This document shows positions 1-5,041 of a stretch of 5,041 bases of DNA, piece by piece. The stretch is from Acidimicrobiaceae bacterium (GTDB lineage Bacteria > Actinomycetota > Acidimicrobiia > Acidimicrobiales > UBA10347), in NCBI GenBank assembly GCA_003485885.1, contig DNHM01000012.1:1-5041 (forward strand), read 5' to 3'. The position numbers were made by a program, and so were the translations under genes. The first letter of the stretch is position 1. The number at the start of each line of letters is the position of its first letter. Under the pieces are notes generated by a model, which searched no databases, was not told where the DNA came from, and saw nothing but the letters and a program-made list of their open reading frames with translations.

Positions 1-538
1 CGCTGTCGTTTCCACCGTTGCCGGCGTTCCCACTAGCGCCGGGCGCGTTTCCGCTATCACCAAGCCCACCATCGTCATTGACGTCGCCGTTCTTGTTGAT
101 ATTTGTATCGACAACATCATCAAGGCCGCTAGGCGCGATCACCGTCGAGGAGCCGGGTCGTGGCACTTCAATGTTCACGACCTCCAAGACGTCGGCCACC
201 GCACGCTGCACTGGGTCGGGCAGATTGCCGGTGGAGGCAAGGACGACGCCACCACCGAAGCAGCAGCTACCCGCCCACCCGAACACTCCAATGGCCCCGA
301 CTGCCGCGACGATTCGGCGCTGCCACCGACCACCCAGTGCGTCAACGGCCATTGACGATGCCACAGCCAGCGATGCAAGGTTCTCGATCATCACCGCATC
401 AGAGCTCAAGGGAAGCTCATCGCGTCGTTGAGCGGCAAGCCGACGGTGCAGACGCCGCCTCAGAAACGAAATGCGGCTAGCTCCGAACAATAGCGATGCG
501 ACGGCCGCCAGGAAAGTACCGAACGTCAAGGTGCTCAT
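1..538 (-). CDS. Membrane protein with Gly/Asn/Asp-rich tail, candidate anti-sigma partner (partial, 3' end outside window)
   Basis: My translation of the minus strand from ATG 538-536 is open for 179 codons to the window edge, with no stop, so the C-terminus is missing. The N-terminus has a hydrophobic segment (about residues 4-20), then a very basic stretch (R22-R39, e.g. RRRLHRRLAAQRR). A soluble, helix-prone segment follows (about 41-70) and then a second hydrophobic segment (about 76-101). Next comes LPDPVQRAVADVLEVV (105-120), a Pro-rich turn, and a tail rich in G, N, D and S from about residue 138. The positive-inside rule puts the loop at 21-75 in the cytoplasm and the tail outside. 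The start overlaps the sigma factor stop by 4 nt (ATGA), so the two are probably translationally coupled. Position next to a sigma factor, and a segment I recall from actinobacterial proteins beside sigma factors, suggest a membrane anti-sigma or sensor partner. That role is inference; no zinc-binding anti-sigma motif (HxxxCxxC) is visible. Confidence 0.85.
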   Translation of the reverse strand, partial: MSTLTFGTFLAAVASLLFGASRISFLRRRLHRRLAAQRRDELPLSSDAVMIENLASLAVASSMAVDALGGRWQRRIVAAVGAIGVFGWAGSCCFGGGVVLASTGNLPDPVQRAVADVLEVVNIEVPRPGSSTVIAPSGLDDVVDTNINKNGDVNDDGGLGDSGNAPGASGNAGNGGNDS

Positions 539-1110
539 GCGTCGTCACCGCCTTCCCGGAGGTTAGCGACGATGAGTTCCTTTAACTTTGACAACGCTCG
601 ACTTATGGCTACGCGAGTCGCCACCTCTGACTTCCCGACCGCGCGAGCGGTCTCCTTCGTCGACAGGCCAACGACGTATCGAAGGTCAAGCATTCTTCGT
701 TGATCCTCGGGCAGACGACCGAGCGCAGCCAGCAGATCGGGATCGCTGAACGTCTCCTCAGTCGGCTCGTCCGCTTCAAGGAGTACCAGCGTGTTTTCGA
801 TCGACACCTCGCTACGCCTAGTAGACCGGCGAAGTTGGTCAACAATGCGGGCATGGGCAATAGAAAACACATACGACCGCAGCTGGCTCTCTGACCCCTC
901 GAATGTGCCAATCGTTCGCGCCAGGGTCTCAAAGGTGGCACCCGCCACGTCGTCACCATCGCGCGCACCCATGCGGTTGCCGTAACCGGTAATCTTCGGT
1001 CCGAGTTCAGCGACCAGCAACGACCAAGCCGAAGCGTCGCCCTTCTTCAGAGCGCGAACCGTGACGCGTCCGCGGCGGCGGAAACTCAAGTTGGACACCG
1101 GCAAATTCAT
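535..1110 (-). CDS. ECF-like RNA polymerase sigma factor (sigma-70 family)
   Basis: The 191-residue protein has the size and two-domain layout of an extracytoplasmic-function sigma factor, which directs RNA polymerase to a specific promoter set. The sigma-2 region spans about 17-99 and includes DDVAGATFETLARTIGTF (53-70), QLRSYVFSIAHARIVDQLRR (76-95) and a basic end. A variable acidic linker covers about 105-125. Sigma-4 spans about 125-182, with LGRLPEDQRRMLDLRYV (130-146) and a helix-turn-helix around LSTKETARAVGKSEVATRVAISRAL (149-173 in total). The start ATG 1110-1108 overlaps the peptidase stop (ATGA) and has AGGGG 10 nt upstream; the same frame stays open far upstream, but the sigma homology begins only here. 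The stop overlaps the next gene in the same way. Which promoters it serves cannot be read from this window; the context suggests pilus or surface genes. The sigma assignment is firm, the ECF subgroup is not assigned. Confidence 0.93.
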   Translation of the reverse strand: MNLPVSNLSFRRRGRVTVRALKKGDASAWSLLVAELGPKITGYGNRMGARDGDDVAGATFETLARTIGTFEGSESQLRSYVFSIAHARIVDQLRRSTRRSEVSIENTLVLLEADEPTEETFSDPDLLAALGRLPEDQRRMLDLRYVVGLSTKETARAVGKSEVATRVAISRALSKLKELIVANLREGGDDA

Positions 1111-1850
1111 TGTGCAGCGACCCCTGCTGCTACCGCAATGACGGTGCCGGCCACCATGAACGGGCCATAGGGAATCAATGTGTCCCGTTTTGCCGTTCCG
1201 ATAAAAAGTGCTGCGAGTGCGAACAGCGCTGCCAACACTGTGGTGGCTAGCCATGCGGTCAACAAACCCCACGGATTGACAATCCCAATGATCGCCCCCA
1301 ACAGCGGGGACAAGTACACGTCCCCGCGGCCCAACCGACGCCCCGATGTCAGCATCAACGTTGCGCTGATCGCTGTCATCAGCGTCGCGCACACAACGGC
1401 GGGCCACAACCGCGAGGTGGCGGATCCAATCGGAAGTGAGATCAGCACGATCGCAGCCATTGTGATGCTTGGCCGAAGCGGAAGCCGTCGAGCCCAGATG
1501 TCGATTGTTACCTGTGCGGCCAGCACACCGGCCGCAGCGCCCAGAGACGCATGGACCGGCCAACCCATTGCTGAAACGGGAAGGTAGCGCGTCAGCGCAC
1601 CTGCTGCGAGCGCTAGGACCATTGTCGAGGTGATGTACGTAGACGCGAAAGCGAGCCGACGACCGCAGATGGCGACCGAAGCTGGCCACATAGCAACCGC
1701 GGCAATGCTCGATGCAGCCAGACTCTCGAACATACTCCAGTCTTTCAGCCCTAGGACTGACTGTGGCGCATCGCCCAAACTTACCGGGGCGTACCCGACG
1801 TCCCTCGCAGCGTTCACCACCCTTCGACACGTCCACACCGTGATCGACAT
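1107..1850 (-). CDS. A24-family prepilin peptidase (TadV/CpaA/PilD-like)
   Basis: This 247-residue polytopic membrane protein probably cleaves the leader from Flp-type prepilins at the inner membrane. The two aspartates expected of this aspartic protease family are visible: D117 in TIDIWARRLP and D177 in GRGDVYL. The family form of the second site is usually GxGDxK; here Tyr replaces Lys. A C-terminal IPYGPFMVAG (226-235) matches the conserved 'YGPF' segment of the family. Hydrophobic segments lie at about 41-62, 66-86, 97-113, 129-142, 149-167, 181-199, 201-218 and 228-246. There is no sign of the cysteine-containing methylase domain of large PilD enzymes. Roughly 40 polar residues precede the first membrane segment. 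ATG 1850 is the first possible start, because in this frame only the tadC stop and nine non-start codons lie upstream. It has no convincing ribosome binding site; M40 (ATG 1733) is an alternative. The gene is fourth in the operon, 27 nt after tadC. Confidence 0.88.
   Translation of the reverse strand: MSITVWTCRRVVNAARDVGYAPVSLGDAPQSVLGLKDWSMFESLAASSIAAVAMWPASVAICGRRLAFASTYITSTMVLALAAGALTRYLPVSAMGWPVHASLGAAAGVLAAQVTIDIWARRLPLRPSITMAAIVLISLPIGSATSRLWPAVVCATLMTAISATLMLTSGRRLGRGDVYLSPLLGAIIGIVNPWGLLTAWLATTVLAALFALAALFIGTAKRDTLIPYGPFMVAGTVIAVAAGVAAQ
1121..1125 (-). promoter_or_regulatory. Probable ribosome binding site of the sigma factor gene
   Basis: AGGGG on the minus strand lies 10 nt before ATG 1110-1108, inside the end of the peptidase gene. 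The spacing is slightly long but acceptable. Together with the ATGA overlap it supports this start. Confidence 0.5.
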
Positions 1851-1877
1851 CCCGATAGTGACGTGGGAAGGGAGACA
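1851..1877. other. 27-nt gap between tadC and the peptidase gene, the only intergenic spacer between complete genes
   Basis: No promoter, hairpin or Shine-Dalgarno sequence is convincing in this spacer. It contains no in-frame alternative start for the peptidase. Confidence 0.7.
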
Positions 1878-1890
1878 TCACAAGACCTCC
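1876..1890 (-). promoter_or_regulatory. GGAGG plus TGATG stop/start at the end of tadC, in the wrong frame for the peptidase
   Basis: GGAGG (1890-1886) overlaps the last tadC codons and sits 7 nt before ATG 1878-1876, which shares one base with the tadC stop TGA (1880-1878). A GTG at 1881-1879 lies in the same frame. This looks like a textbook coupling site. However, that frame is not the peptidase frame, whose first start is ATG 1850, 35 nt after the GGAGG. It may be a chance consequence of the Val-Glu-Val-Leu ending of TadC, or it may load ribosomes that then scan to 1850. Confidence 0.4.
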
Positions 1891-2771
1891 ACCAGTCGGA
1901 CGATCGCCGGGCCGACAACCACGATGAGCAGCACCGGAAGAATGCAGAAAATTGTCGGGAAAATCATCTTCATCGACAACTTCGCAGCATCGGTCTCTGC
2001 TGCCTGGCGCCGATGCCGGCGGATCGTGGTGGCCTGCTGCCGCAGCACGCCCGCAAGTGGGGTGCCGAGCGTCTGGTTCTGTTCGACGGCGGCTGCGAAG
2101 AGTCGAACCGTCGGAGTGTCGTTTCGGTTGGTGAATGCAGTGATGGCTTCGCGTCGGGTAGCCCCGAGTTGGACCGACTGGGTCATTTGGTCGAACTCCG
2201 ACGCGAGAGGCGATGTACGGCGCTGCGCATAGCGGACTAATACGGCCTCGAGAGTGAGCCCTGCTTCGACCCCCATGACTAGTTCTCCGAGAGCATCACC
2301 AAGTTCGCGATCAAGGGTGCGTAAACGGTCTGTTTCGCGGCGGCGAGCAGCAATTAGAGGCATCTGCCATGCACCGCCGGCGACAATGACCGCAGCAACA
2401 AGTGATGCGGGCGTCGGGTCATTCACCACCACCAGGACCATCAGAGTGGCGATAACGCCGGTGGCCACCAACTGGGTGCGGCCCACATCGCGGAGCCGTT
2501 CTGGTGTGGCGTTCACAAGCCCGATGGCATCTACTCGCATCGAGTTGAGTCGAGCACTACCGGTGAGTGCGGATCGACGGTAAGACGGTAAGACGGGGAC
2601 ATCGTCCGATTCACGGGAGATGTCGTGGTCCTCTTGGTGGTCTAGGTCAACCTCGCTAGCAACGGGGCTGCTGGCGCTTACTGAGAGCTGAACTCGGCGC
2701 GAGGTCACTAGGTTGGCGATCAACGCGACACCGGTCGCAGCCAGCAACACACCTAATGCGGTGCTGGTCAT
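1878..2771 (-). CDS. tadC: Tad pilus assembly platform protein TadC (T2SSF domain)
   Basis: The 297-residue protein belongs to the GspF/TadC inner-membrane platform family, which pairs with TadB above the CpaF ATPase. An N-terminal membrane segment (about 3-20) is followed by a long acidic, probably disordered linker (about 37-66) and two close hydrophobic segments (about 101-117 and 121-139). The cytoplasmic T2SSF helical domain covers about 150-265, with LGELVMGVEAGLTLEAVL (161-178) and EQNQTLGTPLAGVLRQQA (230-247). The C-terminal membrane segment contains KMIFPTIFCILPVLLIVVVG (268-287), a typical TadC ending. I chose ATG 2771 rather than an in-frame start at 2810: it forms an ATGA overlap with tadB, GGGAG lies 7 nt upstream, and the protein then starts directly with its membrane helix. 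An 8-bp tandem duplication lies in the linker coding region. Confidence 0.94.
   Translation of the reverse strand: MTSTALGVLLAATGVALIANLVTSRRVQLSVSASSPVASEVDLDHQEDHDISRESDDVPVLPSYRRSALTGSARLNSMRVDAIGLVNATPERLRDVGRTQLVATGVIATLMVLVVVNDPTPASLVAAVIVAGGAWQMPLIAARRRETDRLRTLDRELGDALGELVMGVEAGLTLEAVLVRYAQRRTSPLASEFDQMTQSVQLGATRREAITAFTNRNDTPTVRLFAAAVEQNQTLGTPLAGVLRQQATTIRRHRRQAAETDAAKLSMKMIFPTIFCILPVLLIVVVGPAIVRLVEVL
2579..2594. repeat. 8-bp perfect tandem duplication within tadC
   Basis: GGTAAGAC occurs twice back to back on the plus strand, inside the region encoding the hydrophilic linker of TadC (around PVLPSYRR). Because the unit is 8 bp, gain or loss of one copy would shift the tadC frame. Confidence 0.75.
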
Positions 2772-3613
2772 AACGCATCTCCCACGCGGCTCAGTGTGCG
2801 CAGCCACCACCAGCCAGCGCTACCCAGAATTCCAGCAATGATGCACATCGTCTGGCCAGCCGATGTGGAGAAGAGCGGCGTGGCGTACCCAGGGCTGAGC
2901 AGCGACAACAGAGCAAGTGCCGCCACTGGAAGCCCGAGCAGCACCTGGGCACTAAGGCGGGCGTCGGCCGTGAGTGTCTCCACTTCGCGACGGAGGTTGT
3001 CCTCGGCATCGATCGATTCAGCAACGGTGGTCAGGATCTCGGTGAGCGACCCCCCGTGGTGCGCGTGCAGCCCGATCGCCGACGCAATGACATCAAGGTG
3101 GCGGCTGCTCTCCGCAGAAGCCATCTCCTCAAGCACCTCGTGAATAGGAGCGCCTAAACGCACTGCGGCCAGAACGTTCTCGAGGAGTTCGTCAAGAGGG
3201 GCATCAGCGCGGTCCACGATCGCCTGCATGGCACCCGTGAGGTCACGTCCGACCCGCAACTGATCGATCAGAAGCTGAAGTACACCGCCGAGGGCTGCGT
3301 CGAGCGCGGTACGACGCGCACGCCGCCGACGTGACGTGACGACGCGCCAGATGACAGGCGGAAGGGCCCCAAGGAGAATGCCGACAGGTCCAACCAGAGC
3401 GACCGCGATCAGAGCGGTGGAAATGACAGCGGCAACCATGGGCGTGCTGCCGCGGGGAAGTTCCCGGGGAGTGACCTCGCGTTCGAGGCCGATCTGTGTG
3501 CGCGCAGCACGGCTAATGCGACGGCGTACACCAGCGTCGATCAACCACGTGAGAGCAACCGCGACACCGGTACCGACGGCGAGCGATGCGATAGTGGCGG
3601 AACCAGTGGTCAT
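2768..3613 (-). CDS. tadB: Tad pilus assembly platform protein TadB (T2SSF domain)
   Basis: The 281-residue protein is the TadB partner in the inner-membrane platform of the Tad/Flp pilus machine. Membrane segments are predicted by eye at about 7-25, 58-73, 75-92, 222-240 and 253-271. A basic patch (R95-R101) precedes the cytoplasmic T2SSF domain (about 105-220). That domain includes LLIDQLRVGRDLTGAMQAIV (114-133), VRLGAPIHEVLEEMA (151-165) and AIGLHAHHGGSLTEILTTVA (179-198), the paired half-domain pattern of TadB/TadC proteins. The start ATG 3613-3611 overlaps the cpaF stop by 4 nt (ATGA). Only weak Shine-Dalgarno character precedes it, which fits translation by termination-reinitiation. The stop overlaps tadC in the same way. 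I see no truncation or missing domain. Confidence 0.93.
   Translation of the reverse strand: MTTGSATIASLAVGTGVAVALTWLIDAGVRRRISRAARTQIGLEREVTPRELPRGSTPMVAAVISTALIAVALVGPVGILLGALPPVIWRVVTSRRRRARRTALDAALGGVLQLLIDQLRVGRDLTGAMQAIVDRADAPLDELLENVLAAVRLGAPIHEVLEEMASAESSRHLDVIASAIGLHAHHGGSLTEILTTVAESIDAEDNLRREVETLTADARLSAQVLLGLPVAALALLSLLSPGYATPLFSTSAGQTMCIIAGILGSAGWWWLRTLSRVGDAL
2779..2783 (-). promoter_or_regulatory. Ribosome binding site deciding the tadC start
   Basis: GGGAG reads on the minus strand 7 nt before ATG 2771-2769, inside the 3' end of tadB. It supports this start over the longer in-frame start at 2810. Confidence 0.65.
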
Positions 3614-4989
3614 AACCTGGCTTCGCGATCTTCGACGACACCGAGGGTGCGTGAGATCACCCCAGTGGGGGTTAGCGCCTCGCGGTCGCCAATCATCTGA
3701 CGGGTAAACAGGTCGGCAATTGACACCACATCACCCTCCAGACCGACAACCTCGGTAATCGACGACACCACGCGACGGCCATCGTTGAGGCGGGTGAGTT
3801 GCACTACCAGGTCGACCGCAGAGGCGATCTGTTCCCGGATAGCTCGCAGCGGCAGATCGATCCCTCCGAAGAGAACCATCGTTTCGAGTCGCCGGACAGC
3901 ATCGCGAGGCGTGTTGGCATGAACGGTCGACAACGAACCGTCGTGCCCAGTGTTCATTGCCTGCAGCATGTCGAGGGCCTCTGCACCGCGGACCTCGCCC
4001 ACGATGATTCGATCCGGCCGCATGCGCAGACTGTTACGCACCAGATCCCTGATGGTGACTTCGCCAGCTCCTTCTGTGTTGGCGGGCCGCGCCTCGAGTC
4101 GGATGAGGTTCGGAAGGTCAAGGCTGAGCTCCACCGCATCTTCGACGGTGACGACCCGTTCGGTGCGACCGATGTTCGACGACAGAACATTGAGCATGGT
4201 GGTCTTACCGGTGCCGGTACCACCACTCACAATGATGTTCATGCGCCGCTCCACTGCCGCCTGTAGCAGCGCCGCGGCAGCATCGGTCATGGCGCCACGG
4301 GAGACAAGTTCGGTGCTGGTCAGATGTTGTTCAGTGAACTTGCGAATGGTGACTGATGGCCCATCCACGGCCAACGGAGGGAGTACAACATTGAGTCGTG
4401 AACCGTCCGGTAATCGGGCATCTACCATCGGTGAGGACTGGTCAACGCGACGTCCCGAGGTACGAACCATCCGCTCGATTCCGAGCATTAGTTGTTCCTC
4501 ATTCTCGAACACGGTGTCAGCGGCTTCAAGGCGACCGCTCCGTTCGACGAAAACGTTGCGATGACCATTCACCATGATCTCGGATATATCGTCGCGGTCG
4601 AGCAACTCTTGCAGTGGACCGAAACCAAGTAGTTCAGCAGCGACAGCCCGGCGGATGGCAGTAACCGTCACGCGATCTAGTTGTTCGTCCTGGACAGACA
4701 ACACGGCGACGGTCTGTTGTTCGACGAGGGCTCGCAGGCGGTCATCGGAAAGTCGAGAGCGGTCAGGGATGTCGCCGATGGCCTCGCGGACCTCGCCGAC
4801 GACACGAAGCACGACGTCTCGGTCGATGGTGCTGGAATGGCCCTGCTCGGTTATCACCTCGTCGAGCCGCGTGATGCGTTCTTGTCCGCTGTTTCCGACG
4901 GGGGTCGTATCAGCGATGGGCAACTCGTCGACAAGTGACTCTTTGGTCGTTCCCTGTTCGATGGTGTGATCTTGTTCTGCACCGTTCAT
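3610..4989 (-). CDS. cpaF: Tad secretion/pilus ATPase CpaF (TadA), type II/IV secretion ATPase family
   Basis: This is the hexameric cytoplasmic ATPase that powers Flp pilus assembly. With the chosen start it has 459 residues, normal for CpaF. An acidic variable N-terminus (1-60) leads to a helical N-terminal domain (about 60-130) with LLGFGPLQELLDRDDISEIM (120-139), a hallmark of CpaF. A beta-rich region with ARLPDGSRLNVVLPP (191-205) and VTIRKF (213-218) follows. The ATPase core has Walker A GGTGTGKTT (256-264), the Asp box TVEDAVEL (281-288), Walker B RIIVGEVRG (327-335), and the His box TGHDGSLSTVHAN (347-359). All catalytic motifs look intact. ATG 4989-4987 has AAGG 7 nt upstream, but the frame is open for the 17 further codons to the window edge, so translation could begin outside the window. 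The gene overlaps tadB by 4 nt. Confidence 0.95.
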   Translation of the reverse strand: MNGAEQDHTIEQGTTKESLVDELPIADTTPVGNSGQERITRLDEVITEQGHSSTIDRDVVLRVVGEVREAIGDIPDRSRLSDDRLRALVEQQTVAVLSVQDEQLDRVTVTAIRRAVAAELLGFGPLQELLDRDDISEIMVNGHRNVFVERSGRLEAADTVFENEEQLMLGIERMVRTSGRRVDQSSPMVDARLPDGSRLNVVLPPLAVDGPSVTIRKFTEQHLTSTELVSRGAMTDAAAALLQAAVERRMNIIVSGGTGTGKTTMLNVLSSNIGRTERVVTVEDAVELSLDLPNLIRLEARPANTEGAGEVTIRDLVRNSLRMRPDRIIVGEVRGAEALDMLQAMNTGHDGSLSTVHANTPRDAVRRLETMVLFGGIDLPLRAIREQIASAVDLVVQLTRLNDGRRVVSSITEVVGLEGDVVSIADLFTRQMIGDREALTPTGVISRTLGVVEDREARL

Positions 4990-5041
4990 CGACGGACCTT
5001 GAGCCGCGGCGGTCGGATGTTCGTCGCGGTCGGGGGGGGAG
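4990..5041 (-). other. Upstream edge: frame in phase with cpaF remains open, with an 8-G run
   Basis: The minus strand reads SPPDRDEHPTAAAQGPS directly before the chosen cpaF Met, with no stop and no ATG, GTG or TTG in that frame. It could be the N-terminal extension of CpaF, the 3' end of an upstream gene in another frame, or leader sequence. A run of eight G (plus strand 5032-5039) lies at the edge. No promoter is recognisable in so short a piece. Confidence 0.4.

Noticed and set aside
18..480. Plus-strand open frames near the left edge
   Set aside because: They are antisense to the partial membrane protein. Pro/Ser/Thr-rich translation reflects the Gly/Asn/Ala-rich sense strand, and the sense frame has a coupled start and clear membrane segments.
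1851..1877. Possible promoter or terminator in the tadC/peptidase gap
   Set aside because: Only 27 nt, with no hairpin, T-run or -10/-35 pattern that I can see.
1111..1881. 448-residue minus-strand frame (535-1881) taken as a single gene
   Set aside because: Only its last 191 residues carry sigma-factor homology. The part before 1110 overlaps a well-supported peptidase in another frame and has an Arg/Cys/His-rich, domain-free composition. It is kept only as a finding.
1630..2232. Plus-strand open frame of 200 codons
   Set aside because: It lies antisense to tadC and the peptidase, crosses their boundary, and has no recognisable domain or ribosome binding site.
2772..2810. Longer tadC start at 2810
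   Set aside because: It adds 13 polar residues (about 40 nt overlap with tadB) ahead of the natural N-terminal membrane helix. The ATG at 2771 has a good ribosome binding site and the ATGA overlap seen at neighbouring junctions.
3950..4564. Plus-strand open frame of 204 codons antisense to cpaF
   Set aside because: The Ser/Arg/Thr-rich translation is typical of the antisense of a conserved GC-rich gene; the cpaF frame has all ATPase motifs here.

Overview
The window looks like part of an actinobacterial chromosome. The DNA is moderately GC-rich, the genes are tightly overlapping, and the type II/IV secretion (Tad) genes are of the actinobacterial kind. A sigma factor followed by a membrane protein with an 'LPDPVQ...VAD' segment and a Gly/Asn/Asp-rich tail reminds me of Acidimicrobiia-type proteins. 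That taxonomic guess is recall-based and unproven.

Every supported gene lies on the minus strand, so transcription runs from the right edge to the left. In that order they are: the Tad secretion ATPase CpaF/TadA (3610-4989, start uncertain), the inner-membrane platform proteins TadB (2768-3613) and TadC (1878-2771), an A24-type prepilin peptidase (1107-1850), an ECF-like RNA polymerase sigma factor (535-1110), and a membrane protein with a low-complexity tail that runs off the left edge (1-538). The last gene has no stop codon inside the window. There is essentially no non-coding DNA: one 27-nt gap separates tadC from the peptidase gene, and 52 nt lie upstream of the chosen cpaF start. I see no tRNA, rRNA, CRISPR array, insertion sequence, promoter or terminator.

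Four of the five gene junctions are 4-nt ATGA overlaps: cpaF/tadB, tadB/tadC, peptidase/sigma and sigma/membrane protein. The window is therefore best read as one translationally coupled polycistron whose promoter lies to the right. CpaF would hydrolyse ATP under a TadB/TadC membrane platform, and the peptidase would mature the Flp-type prepilins. Pilin, TadE/F, CpaB/RcpC, CpaE/TadZ and secretin genes are not in the window.

The less ordinary part is the downstream end, where a sigma factor and a candidate membrane-bound partner (possible anti-sigma factor) are coupled to the pilus assembly genes. This suggests the operon encodes its own regulatory pair. The tadC/peptidase junction is also odd: a near-ideal ribosome binding site and a TGATG stop/start there point into a different reading frame, which stays open through the whole peptidase gene and is in phase with the sigma factor.
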